A DNA stretch of 64,000 bases from Eulemur rufifrons (lineage: Eukaryota > Chordata > Mammalia > Primates > Lemuridae). A program made the position numbers and the translations under genes. Below the pieces are notes generated by a model. The model saw only the letters and a list, made by a program, of their open reading frames with translations, made no database searches and had not been told where the DNA came from. Below, one piece after another: positions 1 to 12,929 of this stretch; the first letter of the stretch is position 1, and every line of letters starts with the position of its first letter. The stretch lies in NCBI RefSeq assembly GCF_041146395.1, contig NC_090990.1, positions 45,642,001-45,706,000 on the forward strand. Direction: 5' to 3'.

Positions 1-390
1 GGAGATTTTTCCATCAGTGTGGACATCTAGTGTCCCCACCATATTTTGTGAAAATGGCTATCATTTCTCCAATGGTTTGGTTTAGAACTTTTGTTAAAAA
101 TTGATTGACATAAAGTGTAGGTTGATTTCTGGAATCTCCATTCTGTTTCATTGATGAATGTATTTGCTCTCCTTATACCAATATCACACTGTCTAGACCA
201 CTGTACTTTTATTATAAGTCTTGAAACAGTGTAAATCCTCCAATTTTGTTCTATTTCAAAATTGTTTTGGCTGTTCTAGGACTCTGTGAATTTTCATATA
301 AACGTTAGACACATATTATCAATTTCTCTATTTTAAAAAGCTGTTGATATTTTGGTTATGATTAAGTTGAATCTTTAGTTTTTTGGAGAA
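1..390 (-). mobile_element. L1 ORF2 remnant, antisense
   Basis: On the minus strand this reads as a degraded stretch of LINE-1 ORF2 (reverse transcriptase, C-terminal half). The plus strand shows the usual antisense wording, such as AAAATTGTTTTGGCTGTTCT near 258-277. The same ORF2 region recurs at 60640-61030. No frame stays open, so it is non-coding debris. The left end runs off the window. Confidence 0.75.
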
Positions 391-3170
391 ATGGCTTTTT
401 TCAAAACTTTAAAGATAGTGTTCCACTATTTTCTCACTTAAAATGTTTTTGATGAGCAATATACTGTCACCTTTAACTTTGTTCCTCTACACATGTCTTT
501 TATTAATTTATTTATTTTTTATTTCAGAGTATCATGGGGGTACAAATGCTTTGGTTACATAAATTGCCTTTGCACCACCCAAGTCAAAGCTACAAGAGTG
601 CCCATCCTCCAGACAGCACACACTGCATCCCTTAGGTGTGAGTTTACCCATCTTCTCCTCCACCTTCCCACCTACCCAACACCCTATGAATGTTACTTCC
701 CATATGTGCACATTAGAGTTGATTGATTAGTACCAATTTGATGGTGAGTACATATGGTGTTTGTTTTTCCTTTCTTGTGATACTTCACCTAGAATAATGG
801 GCTCCAGCTCCATCCAGGGTGATACAATAGGTAGTTAGGTAGTTCACCATTTTTTAAGGCTCAGTAGTATTCCATGGTATACATATACCACATTTTATTA
901 ATCCACTCATGTACTGATGGGCACTTGGCTTATTTCCACATCTTTGCAATTGTGAATTGTGCTGCTTTTATAAACTTTGTCTCTTTATCACTGGTTTTGA
1001 ATAATCTGATTACAATATTTCTTGATGTAATTTCTTCATGTTTTTTGCATTTGAGGTCCATTGATCTTGACTCTGTATGCTTATAATATTCATCAAATTG
1101 GAACAGTTTTGGTGATTATATATTTAAATATGATCAAATATAATTATATTTCCTCTGTTCCTCCTCCCCAAATCCCAGTGAATCATGAGATTTTCCAGAG
1201 TGACTGGTAGAAATAGTCACTTTCTCCAGCCCTGGGTGAGTGCAAGGCACTGTTCCCTCTATCCTTCCAGGTATTCTTTTCCCTGTTCTCAGGTTGATTC
1301 CTTATCAGCATTAGCTGATTACTCCGTTGAATACTCAAGAAGAATCTTCTACAGATCTCTGGAGTTCACTCTGTGCAGCTTTCTCCTCTCCAATACTACA
1401 GCCTACAAACTCTACATGCCTTGATATCCCTGGACTCTCAGCTCCATCTGCTCAACTAAAGAGGTCCAATAGACTCTATATGGATTCCTGCTTTCTGTGC
1501 AATGGCCTGGAAACTCTCAAAGCAGTAAGATGGAACAACAACAGGCCTCATTTCATTTGTTTCTCATCTTTCTTAAATATCATTTTGTTTTGTTTTGAGG
1601 TTTTATTGTCTGTTTCTTTCTTTCTTGGTTGTTTCAGGTGGGAGAGTAAATCTAGTTCCCATGGTTACATCTTGATAAGCAGCAGAGGTCTAACTCTATT
1701 CCTTTTTTAAGCCCCTTTCCTCTCTGTAGTTTTGGCTTTTTCAAGTTCACTGACCTTTTCTTCTGCATTTTCAATCTGCTCTTTAATTCCAACCAACAAA
1801 TTTCTTTTTTATATTTTATATTCTTCACCTCTTGAAGTTTCATTTTATTCTTCTTATGGGTATCATCCATTTCCTGACGATGTTTATGTTTTTTTAAGTC
1901 CTTGAGCATATTTTTAATATTTAATAATTTTAAAATAAGAACTGTACTAGGGATATTGTCTGTAATTTCTGGTTCTGTTTCTATTGACTAATTTTTCTTG
2001 TGAGTCAAAACTTTCTGTTTCTTCACATCTAGATTATTTTGATTATATTCTGGATTATTATATGTTTGGATTTTGGCATTATCTTTTTATAGGTTTGAAG
2101 TTTGTTTTGGCCAATCATAAAGTTATTGAAGATCACCTTGATTCTTTCAAGTCTCATTTTTAAACATTATTAGGATGAATGTATCCTCTACTGTTACATT
2201 GCTCTATTAACCTTCTGAGGTCTCAGTCACTAGGGATCATTCTGTGTATTAGGCAAGGTCTTTCTACTCTGGCCAACCGTCATTCACACATCTCCCAATC
2301 TGGTGTGAGCTCTCAGAATTGTTTAAATTGCATCTTAATACCACTTGGTTTTGTCCAACCTTGTGGAATATCAATTTATGCCTGGATAAATTAGAATCCA
2401 GCCAAGGATTTGAGTACCTGTATACACATTTGTGGAGCTTTTCTGTTCATAGTTCTCTACTATCCTATAATTTGACTAACAAATTCCTGCTAATTCTACC
2501 TTCCCCAACTCTGAGTCTCATATCCCCAACTCAGTGAGAATGCTATGCTTCTGCATGGGATCCCCCTCCCTGCACTGGAACAGAAAGTTCCTCCAGGACA
2601 ATGACAGAACTTACCTCATTCTTCCATCTTCTCTGAGAGATCGCTATTCTATATTACCTGTTGTCCATTGTCCAATGTGTGGAAATTACTTTATGTATTT
2701 TGTCTGATTCCCTAATTGTTTTCAGTGGAAGGGTAAATCTATTCTCAGTTATTCCGTCATGGATAGTGTTGAAATTTATCCTTGTGTTTTCTCCCAGCAC
2801 TTAAAGATGTCATTCCATTATCTTCCATGGTTTCTGAAAAGTCTGTAATTCTTATTTTTTTTTTTTTGTTTCTCCATACATAATATAATTATTTTTCTGT
2901 AGCCTCAAGATTTTCTCATTTTCCTTTGATTTTCATCAGTTTGAATATGATATGCCAAGGTGTTTTCTTTTGGGGTGGGGAATTGTTTTGTATTGTTTAT
3001 CCTGCTCGCTTTAAAGTACCAGTTGGTCTAACAGAAGGTTTGTTTTTCAATGTTTACTTCACTCTCATATTTTTATTTTCTCTTCACACTGCACCTCATA
3101 TAGGGTCTGTCTCTTACACATCACTTGCTACTCAGTGCTTTTTAGCCTAGCAGTGCATGGTGGTAGTTAT
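391..3170 (-). mobile_element. Old L1M/HAL1-like block, antisense, at least two copies
   Basis: AT-rich minus-strand LINE material. Recognisable pieces are CACTGGTTTTGAATAATCTG (989-1008), GTTTCAGGTGGGAGAGTAAA (1631-1650) and CAGTTTGAATATGATATGCC (2937-2956), all common in old mammalian L1/HAL1 copies. Related wording near 1590-1700 and again at 2690-2770 suggests two overlapping copies in one orientation. It is interrupted by the younger L1 at 498-977. All reading frames in it are short. The exact subfamily is not determined. Confidence 0.55.
498..977 (-). mobile_element. 5'-truncated L1, strepsirrhine-type 3' end
   Basis: Read on the minus strand, this is the last part of L1 ORF2, then a 3' UTR, then an A-rich tail (T-rich at 498-525 on the plus strand). 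It matches 13510-13983 over nearly its whole length. It is only about 480 bp, so 5' truncation is heavy. It lies inside older L1/HAL1-like DNA whose consensus continues on both sides. Roughly matching TGTCTTTTA (about 494) and TGTCTCTTTA (about 979) may be worn TSDs. Confidence 0.85.
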
Positions 3171-3334
3171 TTGCTTCTGTTCTGGTTAAGCCTCATTCTC
3201 AGGCAAGTATTATATTCCTGGGTGTGACCTTTTCCATAATTTTGAGCTTAGCACATATGCCTGCTTCTTCACTCTTTGTATTTTAATCCATATGCTACCA
3301 AAAATCTTTTTGAGAGAAAACGAACAATATTACT

Positions 3335-3485
3335 ATACTTTCTAGCTTTGTGACCTTAGGCAAAGTCATCATGTTTCTGAACCTCAGGGGTTTTTTTTAA
3401 ATGTAAAGTGGAAATAATAAAACTAAAGAGATTAAACATTGTTTAAATAAGCACTTGTATCTGTGACATAGTAAGTATTGAATGT
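3335..3485 (+). mobile_element. MIR SINE
   Basis: Follows the MIR core and tail in order: TGTGACCTTAGGCAAAGTCA, a CTGAACCTCAG segment, a GTAAAGTGGAAATAATA segment and the CATAGTAAGTATTGAATG end. About 150 bp, 5' end missing. Confidence 0.8.
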
Positions 3486-3829
3486 ATATTTTTCTGATTT
3501 AACTTATTAATAGCATGAGAATAGATGAATTGAAGTTTTTATTAGCACATGCAAAAGTTATACCTTACACTTAAAACTCAGCTTCTATAAAAGAGCCTAT
3601 TTAACCAGTTACTATCCAGAGTGAAGATGATGAATAGATGTTCACATTCAGATATGAGAGTGTGTTAGAACACAGGGGATGAAGACAACAGGACTTCGGA
3701 GAATGGGTGCAGGGAATAGGGCCAAGGGGAGTACTCCGAGCCTAATGTACCTTCATGAGCTGTAAACAATGCTCAGTGAAATCAGGCCCCTAGAAGATAC
3801 GGAGAGATGATATGTTTGACTAAGACGAT

Positions 3830-4225
<396 letters not shown>

Positions 4226-4240
4226 AAAAAAGCACATATA

Positions 4241-4370
4241 GGTGGGCCTGTATCCAGCCATCACTGACAGTAGAGAGTGGACAGGAGTAGCGGGGGACCA
4301 GGAGAGGGATCTCACCCGCTAGCCACACCCGTGAATACTGCACTGCAACAAGTAAAATAAATAAATAAAT
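4241..4370 (+). pseudogene. Unidentified 130-bp retrotransposed RNA with A-rich tail
   Basis: A discrete insert flanked by perfect 10-bp direct repeats AGCACATATA (4231-4240 and 4371-4380), ending in AATAAATAAATAAAT. These are the marks of an RNA copied by L1 machinery. Two potential hairpins are visible: TAGCGGG pairs with CCCGCTA, and CCTGT pairs with ACAGG around an inner CACT/AGTG. AGCGGGGGACCA and a later GTGAATA...CTGCACT occur in the same order in 7SL RNA, but the rest does not align by eye. It could be a degenerate small structured RNA or a truncated mRNA tail. Confidence 0.6.
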
Positions 4371-4380
4371 AGCACATATA

Positions 4381-4720
4381 CTAACAAAAAAGAATGTTAT
4401 CTACCAGGAAACAGTAACATGAGCCAAAGGCAACACAGAGCCAAAACTCAGAAATCTAGGAGAGAGATGCCAAGGCAGAAGCTCAGATGCCAAGATTAGG
4501 AAGCAGGGGTAAAAGTCAGGTAGCACCATAAGAGTGTGCAGGAACAGAATTAGCTAAATTGGAGATTAAGAAATACAGTGTGTCTGAAGCAGATGGGGTA
4601 GGGATTCTACAAGGAATTCCAATCAAAGTCACCTCTACAGAGCCTTCCAACATATGGATTTTTAGTATTCTACAGTTTTGCTTAAATATTTTTTTCTACT
4701 AGCTCCTATTTCTAGCCTGG
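4381..4720. other. Unassigned non-coding DNA
   Basis: Purine-rich sequence without a repeat I can name and without a credible reading frame. Confidence 0.4.
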
Positions 4721-4825
4721 GAGGCAGTGTGATTCAGCAGTTAACTCCTGGGTCTTATCAAGCCCTCCCTGGACACTACGTACCACTATGACTTTGGCCA
4801 AGTTACTCGTAATGGGCATTTGATG
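4721..4825 (+). mobile_element. MIR SINE, 5' part
   Basis: Shows the start of MIR (GGCAGTGTGATTCAGCAGTT) and the ACTTTGGCCAAGTTACTCG core, then fades out. Confidence 0.65.
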
Positions 4826-5299
4826 CTCTTTTTAACTACTTATTATCTATCCCTCTTCCTATGTTTGGAGTGTTCTCCATCTTATGAATACTGATTGGGG
4901 CCCGGCCTAGTTCTCAGCATAGACACCGAAGAAGCCAGATACTGCTTCTGCCCCTGCTACAGCAGACTGGGCTTGGTCACTTGAATCTGCTAATTAGCAG
5001 CATTCACCAGGGGCTTTGAATTGAAAGCTCATAACCCAAAGAAGGAGTGCCATAGAGAATCCTCTCCCTTAGAGGTTAGCATTGCAAGATAGCATTCCAA
5101 ATTTAACGTTTGTCCTGGCCGTAGCAAAGTTTTTCTCTGAACCAGCTTTATGGGGTTGATTTGAGTAGTATTCTTATTGAGTAGCCTCTGAACCTGATTC
5201 TCTAATCAACTTGACAATTCTTTTAATAAATTCCTTTTTTCTGAACCAGACAAAGTCAGTTTCTTTATCCTGCAAATTAGTGCTGCGATTACATTGCTC

Positions 5300-5450
5300 T
5301 TCAGCATAAGTTATCTCATCTATAAAATAGACAATAGTAATTTCTGCCAGTAGGAAGCTATGATGATTCACTGAGACAGGCATATAAAGTGGTTAAAGGA
5401 GACCCTGAAATACAGCTTTTTCTTAGTAAATGTTAGCCATTATTATTTAA
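5300..5450 (+). mobile_element. MIR SINE, 3' part
   Basis: Contains ATCTCATCTATAAAATAGAC, the first-third boundary of the MIR core, and ends with TTAGTAAATGTTAGCCATTA, a typical MIR end. The upstream bases (5170-5300) are too diverged to assign. Confidence 0.65.
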
Positions 5451-5451
5451 T

Positions 5452-5590
5452 GTTTTGAGATTTACAAGGAAATTTTACAAACACTATGTCATTGGAGGCT
5501 CACAACAACTCAGAGGAAAATATTAATTTTACCAATCTAGGAACCCAGGTTCATTAACATTAAGCATACAATATGAATAAAATTAGAAGT
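5452..5590 (-). mobile_element. MIR SINE, antisense
   Basis: Diverged antisense MIR: a CATTGGAGGCTCACAACAAC segment followed by AATTTTACCAATCTAGGAA. It abuts the previous MIR in the opposite orientation. Confidence 0.5.
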
Positions 5591-6540
5591 ATTGAGAAAA
5601 TCCCTAGGCAAAATTACCATTAAGATGGCTGATGAAACAGTAGGAATCAACAAAACCAGTGAAAGAAAGAGTGTGAGTGAGAGGAGAGTACCAAGTTCTC
5701 AGCAACTCTAATGTTAGTAGAGATGAGCTGTTGTTAAGGAACACTAAAAAGAAAAGGATAAAAAAAAGTTAGGAAAAAATAAGAGATTGGCCAAAAATCC
5801 AAAAGAAAACCATATTTCCAGAAAGAAATTGTCAATTATTCTCCAGCTTGAAATTCTTGCCCGTTTTTGTACTAAAGGAAGAAGAAATATGCATGGCTAT
5901 GAGGAACATGAATCAGATGATTGGGTAAAGAAGGAAAATGGGCTGTGCTGACAAAGGAGGCAACTGACACTTGTGTTTGGTGGTTCCTAAGGAGAGTACC
6001 CCACATTTAAATATAAAGTGCCCAAGAGGTGTAACAAAGTCAGGTGAAACCAGGCCATGGTAGATAAGAAAGCATCAATATCATGCAACATCACGGGTGG
6101 GACCTAGCTACGGGAATCCCCAGGGGGATTGTTATACTTAAGTCAAAGTAATCCTAGTTACTACACTTTTAAGAATATGATCCTGGTCCATTATTTTTTT
6201 GTGTCAAGAACAACATCCAAACTCAAAAATGAGACCTAAAAAGAGATGTCCAGTCATTAACCAAGCAGGCTGAAAGTCAAAACCAGGGCTCACACACAGC
6301 ATGGACCTGGAGCAAAAAAGAGGGAATCAACACAAAAAACAATCAAACATGCAGACAAAAAACAGCTATAGGTACAAGGCTAAGGCATAAAGACAAGTTA
6401 GGTAGGAGCCAGGGCCTCAGTAAGCACTCATTGCCCAGAGTCACCCCATGTGAGGGGATTGTGGGAGCAGAAGTGCCAAGAGAATGAGGCTCCTCTGTGC
6501 TCAGAGAGACTGGTTACATGAGCCTGCAGGTGAGCAGGTT
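5591..6540. other. Unassigned A-rich non-coding DNA
   Basis: A-rich sequence with many short AAGAAA tracts. No frame of useful length and no repeat recognised. Confidence 0.4.
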
Positions 6541-6745
6541 CAGGGCTCCCACCTGAGCAGATGTGGAGAGAGGGAAGGGAGGAAAAGAAGGAAGGGAAGT
6601 GGAAAAGGGTAGGATAATGAAGGAAGCTTGGAGAGTAAGAGAACTGGAAGAAGAATATGGGAGGAAATAAAGGAAACAGGGAGGGGAAAAGAGGTGAGGT
6701 GGAAGTAAGGTAGAGAATGAGAGAGAAAATGAGAAAGGGAAGAAG
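6541..6745. repeat. Purine-rich (GA) low-complexity tract
   Basis: About 200 bp in which the plus strand is almost entirely G and A (units such as GGAAAAGAAGGAAGGGAAG). The strand asymmetry is strong but there is no fixed unit. Such polypurine DNA can adopt non-B structure. Confidence 0.75.
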
Positions 6746-7630
6746 ATCTATATGTTAAAGCAAGAAGATCATGATTAAATTATTGGGGGAGAGGATACAA
6801 GGAATAATGTTTGAAATATCACTCGAGATCAGCCATAATACAGGGGGAAAAAAATCACATCAGGTTGTAACTGCCACAAGTACCAAATAGTTATGTTTAC
6901 TGCATTTATAAACAGATATCTTTTGGCAAGTGAATCAAAAAGGCCTCCACAAGACATGCGATTCTGGGCTTCAATCCATTCACTCTGTGAATTAATTGAC
7001 TTTATTTGAACTCTACTGTTTTCAGTTGGAGAATTCACTGTGAACATGTTGTACATATCTCAAATATCAAATAGCAAATGCGCTGCAGCTAGATTCTGAA
7101 ACTGAGCCAGAAATTGTTCATTAATCAGACAGGGGTTTCTCCGTGATTAGGAAAGACAACCAAGAGATAAATAAATAAAATAAACAGCTAAACTTTTTGA
7201 AATGTCTTCCACGTTTCTCCTTTCACTTTGGAAGCAGAGGCTCCTCTGGAAACCAAGTAATCGTACTCACTAGGAGGAGGGGGTGGCATATGGCACCTGC
7301 TTTCAGAGTAACATTTATCCCTAAAACCTCATTTCCAGTTTATTTTTCCTATCTTACTCCAAATACTCATTTGCCAACAATAGCTCATAAAGCCAGTTGT
7401 TTGTGTTCTCTTACAACATAAAAAGTATTACATTGTAATATTTTATTGCAAAAAAAATTTCTTTGAGCTGACAAGCCCATGAAGTGAATGTTATGGTTAA
7501 TTTCTAAAGCTATTACATTTTAAAAGGTTAAAGCACATAGTATTTTAGCCGGCATTTACCGGAGTTAGCAAAAGATAAATACTCTAGGTCTCTTAAAGGA
7601 ACAAATTAACAAATTAGCTAGATAAATGCT
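6746..7630. other. Unassigned non-coding DNA
   Basis: Nothing recognised. The frames at 6829-7056 (minus) and 7197-7421 (plus) are about 75 codons, have no known domain and look like chance frames. Confidence 0.4.
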
Positions 7631-7632
7631 TA

Positions 7633-7672
7633 GATGGATAGATAGAGAGAGAGAGAGATAGACAGATAGATA
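7633..7672 (+). repeat. GATA/GA microsatellite
   Basis: Compound short tandem repeat: GATAGATA, then a GA run, then GATAGACAGATAGATA. Confidence 0.85.
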
Positions 7673-8159
7673 AAACAATGTTCACAGACGCCCAAAAGAG
7701 CCTGGAAGATCAGGCTGGGCTAGAGCTGTGGCCAAAAGCAAACCACAGGTCTAGTGTGGTGCAGCTGCCATTGCTACTGGAGCAGTGATCAATCTGACCT
7801 ATGAATGTTCCCTGTCTCTGTTTCACTTTCTCAGATCCAGGATCCTCTCATTACTTCTTCCTCTCCCTTCCATAACCCACCCTTGAGGGAGGAGACACAG
7901 CAGAATGTGACAACATTCAGAAAAGAGTAATGCTTAGGAGGTTCCCTAAGGGTAAGGGTTCCTAGGCAAGAAAGAGAGAGCAGCTAACAGGAAATAGTGA
8001 AGTTTGGATCACAACACCCCAGACGCTTTCCCCACCACTACCCCCATAATTTGGAAATTATTAGCAGGGACTCAGATGTCAACCTTCTTCTTTTAGTATA
8101 CATGGGTGACCAAAGTAACAAGAGTCCCCAAAAATATTAGATCATATGGGGAAATGATG
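7673..8159. other. Unassigned non-coding DNA
   Basis: Moderate-GC sequence without a recognised repeat or gene. Confidence 0.4.
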
Positions 8160-10350
8160 AGATAACTGAGAAAGATAGTTAAAAGGAAAGAAATTCTAAA
8201 AACTGATCAATGTATAGCAATAGCAGCAGAATAAATGAAGCAAATAGAGTAATAAGTTTAAAGTATAATTAAATATTTATGCAGATAAAAGAAGAAATAG
8301 TACAGAGAGCATAACAGAAGAACAAATCAGCAATAAGAAAGTATGAAACATAGTTACTTGGATTTATTGAGTATAAAAACATTATTGCTATAATAAAAAA
8401 CCAATAGATAGGCTGAATAATAGAATATGGAGCCAAAGTGATTTAGTAAGCCAAAGATCAAAGGTATTAAGATTAAAGGTGTTAAGAAAGTTCAAGTAAG
8501 AACGATAAATAAAAATACAGAAGAGATATGTAGAAGTGTCAGTATTCATATTAGTCCAAAGGAGATAAATAAAAGTAGAAAAAATGTATTTGAAGAGTGG
8601 TGACTAATAATTTCCAAAAATAAAAAGATAAATGACAGATGAAAAAAGACATAAAGTTCAGCATAGATTTTTTAATGCCTTATTAAAAAGAATTTTTAAA
8701 ATACCCAATTCTCAAAGAGAAAACTTCTTCAAAATAATAATTCCATAGAGTTAAAAGAATTCACCTGAAATAGGAGAGGAATCAAATTAATATCAAATAT
8801 TAGTAGCCATATTGAACATAAGAAGAAAAAAATATAAAATTTTTGTTTTGAAGAAAAAGACCTTAAAACAACTTGAATATCCACTTGAATTATCATTTAT
8901 ATATAAAGGTGAAAATTATGCAACTTTTGAATCAGTAAAAAAAATATCATCTTAGTAAAGGGAATTATAATAAAGGAGGAGGAGGAATATAAGGAGAAAA
9001 GAAAGAGAAGGAAATAAAAGAAAATATGTCAATCAATAAATATAATAATATTGTAGAAATAAGTCTTAACACTATGATAGATGTTTTCAGAGAGTTTTAT
9101 AAAAATGCAACAATGTTAAACATAAGAGATTTAAATTGAAAATAAAAAAATGATTAAAATAAATGGAAAATTTATACTAAGCTAACACCGAAGAACAGAA
9201 TGCTAGAACATCAAATTTTATATGAGACAAAATAGAACTTAAAAATAAAATAAATAGGATATATAATGTAACTGATAGAACAGGGATATATAATCAATCA
9301 TGATCAGATATGCAGCTAATAACATACTCTCAGACTATAAAAAGCAACAACTTACATAATGACACACCAGAGAAAAATAAAATTTCAGGAGTAAATTTTA
9401 ATGTTTTTATCACAGACACTGAAATCAAGCATACAAAAATGTAAACATTACCATTTGAACCACATGATTAAAATAATATATAAAAAATCTTTACATTGAT
9501 TAAATAAAGATGATTTTTTTTCAAGCATGCTTAAAAAGTTTATAGAATTCAGCCAAATATTGGATTATCAACAAAAATAGAGATGCTACATTATACAGAC
9601 TATGTTCTCTACTTGCTATACTATAATATCATAAACAATTACAAAAGAATAACTTTAAAATCCCATAAGTTTAATAATTAAAATTATGTTATTAAATAAT
9701 ACACAGGTAAAAATTAAGTCAGAAGAGAAATTAGTAAAATTTAGATCTGAAAGATGATAAAAGAGCCACATAACAAAATTTGTGAGATACAACTATAGCT
9801 GTATGTAAAAGGAAAGTTTTAGCTATGAATACATTTTAAAATAAGAAAGACTGAAAACAAATGAACTAAGCATTTGATTTTAAAAAGCTAGAAAAGGAAT
9901 ACCAAAGTAAACACAAATAAAAATAAAGAAAGAAAAATAAGAGCATAAATAAGTGAAAAAGAAAAAAAACAGATAAATAGCAAACCATAACCTTTTTAAA
10001 AAGAATTAATAATATAGATAAATCTCTAGCAAGAACACAAACTTAGAAGAATCAAATACACACATACATACATACACACACATGAAAGAAAAGGAGGAAT
10101 AAATATAGCTATAACAAATTTTTGTGAAACGACCATACTTCTGGAATCCACATAAAGTTTGCATGTTTCTAGAAAAGTATGAAGTGCCAAAACTAGCACA
10201 TGAAAAATTAGAAAATTTGAATAGATCAATAATTATTTTTAAAAATGAAATGGTAACCAAATTCTTCTACCCAAAAATTCATAAGCATAGACAGTTTTTC
10301 AGATGAATGCTACTAAATTTTTTAAGAAATAAATATTCCAATCTTAAACA
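8160..10350 (+). mobile_element. L1M/HAL1-like LINE body, sense
   Basis: Very AT-rich and decayed. 8860-8920 (CTTGAATATCCACTTGAATT, then ATATAAAGGTGAAAATTATG) resembles the block common in old L1ME/HAL1. 9700-10040 follows L1 ORF2 in order: a TTTGTGAGATACAACTATAG segment, GGAAAGTTTTAGCTATGAAT, AAGCTAGAAAAGGAATACCA and GATAAATCTCTAGCAAGAAC. No open frame survives. It is probably the 5' half of an element continuing at 10440. Confidence 0.65.
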
Positions 10351-10439
10351 AGTTGCTTGTTAAAAAAATAAAAAAGGTAAAAATACGCTATTCATTTTAT
10401 TAGTCTATAGTTGATATCAAAATCAGATGACAATGTGTG

Positions 10440-11035
10440 AAAATAAGCTGATTTCACTTTTAAAAATAGATGCAGTGTCCACACAAAAATCTGCACAAAA
10501 ATGTTTATAGCAACTTTATTCATAATTGTGAAAACTGGAAGCAACCATGATGCCCTTCAATAGGTAAATGGATAAACAGCTATAACACATCCCTACTATG
10601 GAATGCCAGTCAGTGATAGAAAGGAACAAGTTATTAATCCACACAACATCTATGATTCTTACATGCACATTGCTAAGTGAAAGGAGCCAGTCTATAAGGC
10701 TACACACTACATGATTCCATTTATAGGACATTCGAAAAAAAGGCAAAAAGATGCAAAAAGGAAACAGATCAGTGTATACCAGGGATTTGTGGAGGTAAAG
10801 AATTGACTAGGTGAAATACAGAAATTTTTAGGGCAGTGAAATTCTTCCGTACGTTAGTAGTGGTGAATTCATACCACTACACATAAATCCACAGATAGAC
10901 TTTCCCAGGCTAAAGGTAAGCCTTATTTTTTTTAATTAACTAAGATGTTGGGGGAATACCAGGATGGAATGCAGACTGATACAAAAGTGTCTAACTGTAC
11001 AACAAATATATGGTATATCCCCACTGAAAACAGTG
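10440..11035 (+). mobile_element. Old L1 3' region, sense
   Basis: Contains the L1 wording TTTATAGCAACTTTATTCAT, then AATGGATAAACAGCTATAAC and TACATGATTCCATTTATAGG, in the order expected at the end of ORF2 and in the 3' UTR of old L1s. It is colinear with the LINE body at 8160-10350. Confidence 0.75.
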
Positions 11036-11043
11036 GCAGAAAC

Positions 11044-11092
11044 GAAGGAAAGAAGGAAGGAAGGAAGGGAGGGAGGTAGGGAGGGAGGGAGG
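11044..11092 (+). repeat. GGAA/GGGA microsatellite
   Basis: Imperfect tetranucleotide array (GAAG, GGAA, then GGGA units) following the L1 3' end. Confidence 0.9.
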
Positions 11093-11999
11093 AAAAATGC
11101 TGACCTATGTAACTTTAGAAATGACTAGGAAGTAGCTAAAGAAATAACCTTTTCCCACAATAGCACATTTAGAACATTAAAGGTGGTGAAAATGTGATTG
11201 TCAAGCAAAGTCGTGCAGGAATCTTCACTTTGGTATTTGTTGCTCTACTGTTTGTTGCTCTGCTATTGCTCTATTGTTATCAGTACATAACAGTATATAA
11301 CATGATGTCAAATTATGCAGCTTTTTCTGTGTATTCTGTAGAATGTTGTTCTAGAAATGTTACCCGTTGGTAGCTGCTTTTTTCACGCAATTCTTCAAAG
11401 CAAAAAGAAAAGAAAAAAGAGATAAGCACTACCCTCTAGTTGGCCAAGGTGCTTCTCATAGAGGTTTGGGTTAACAATTCTGAAACTGTTGTACGTGTGT
11501 AGTGTGATTAAACAAATTGGTAACTGGATGCTGGGTGGTGGAGCCAGGTTTCTCATTGTTAGAGAGTGAGCTTAAAGATTAGCATGGGCAGAAGGCTATG
11601 ATGAATCATGGGGACTAGATCAGAGTTGGAAATATCAGTATGAATTCGTGTTCAGCTTAATATAAATAGAAATAATTATGGATATATATGTATACATAGG
11701 TTAATATACATACATATATTTCTTATCTGTGTCTGTGGGAAAAGCCTCAGAGCATTAATGCCCAGTAGCAATGGGCATACCCAGTACTCAGATTTTGGTT
11801 TTCAATATCATTCTCCAATAAAAGCAAGTAGGGATCTTTGGAAAAATGGCTGATTCTAGGGCAGAGGCAGAGCATATACAGGGTAAACATGAAGCATCTT
11901 GTAGTACCAGAAAATAACAAAGTGAAAATACACACATGCACCTATTTCTGTATACACATACGATGACAGGAGTATGTCAAAAGGACACAAGAGTCAACT
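11093..11999. other. Unassigned AT-rich DNA
   Basis: No repeat family recognised. Contains a small TTTGTTGCTCTACTG echo (11236-11275) and an AT-rich ATATATGTATACATA tract at 11680-11720. Confidence 0.4.
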
Positions 12000-12900
12000 A
12001 AAAGAGCTCCCAATGGTCAAAGTAGGAAAAATTTGAGCAACAAAATAAATAAAGTAGTATTTGATGATAACCCAAAGTATAAAATAAAAATCCATGAATA
12101 CATATCAACGTAAATAAGGATTAAATAAATAAAATAGGGGAGAAGAGACAAATCTAGCAAATAAAACAATTCCAAATAATTTATGCAGATACTACCCCTC
12201 AAGGACATGGAGTTTACCTCCTCACCCCTTGAGTGTGGACTATGCATAATGACTTGCTTCCAAAGAGTACGGTATGGTAAAGAGGGAGGAGGAAGTAAGT
12301 TTACAGTGCAGAAGCCTGGCAAATACTACCCGAGCCAGGTGAGCAAGACTAATATCCTGAGCAATGTCACTGACATCACTTGACAGTGATATCAAGGATA
12401 GCATATACTGTTGATACGAAGTGATAAGAATGACACTTCACTTCTGTGGTCTTCCTCCAAAAAAAAAAAAAAAAACCATAGCCCCAGTCTAACCATAAGA
12501 AAACACCAGACAATTGGTGGCACATTCCACAAAATATCTGACCAGTATTGCTCAAAATTATCAAGGGCATCAAAACAAGGAAAGCCATGTCATAGTTCAG
12601 AAGAGATTATGCAGACATGAAAATTAAAAATAATCAGGTATTATGGATGGGATCCTGGAACAGTAAAAGGATATTAGGAAAAACTTATGAAATGCAAATA
12701 AAGCATGGAGTTTAGTTAATAGTGATGTGTTAATATGGGTTCATCAGTTATGACAAATGCACCGTACTAATGTATATTGACAATGGGGAAGACTGGGTAT
12801 GATACATATAGGAATTCTCTGTACTATCCTTCCAAAATTTCTGTAAACATAAAACTCCTCTGAAATAAAATGTTTATCTAAAAATATATTTTAAAAATCT
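12000..12900 (+). mobile_element. Old L1 3' UTR, sense
   Basis: Matches the 3' UTR of old L1M-type elements in order: GGGATCCTGGAACAGTAAAA, then GGAGTTTAGTTAATAGTGAT, GAATTCTCTGTACTATCCTT and finally CTGAAATAAAATGTTTA. An internal run of 16-17 A at about 12459-12475 is not at the element end and is probably a later expansion. Confidence 0.75.
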
Positions 12901-12929
12901 AAAATAAAATATTGGTTACCAAATCTGAA

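Noticed and set aside
4371..4384. 14-nt match to the 5' part of U6 snRNA (AGCACATATACTAA)
   Set aside because: It is the downstream TSD plus flank; similarity ends there and no U6 promoter or body is present, so it is probably chance.
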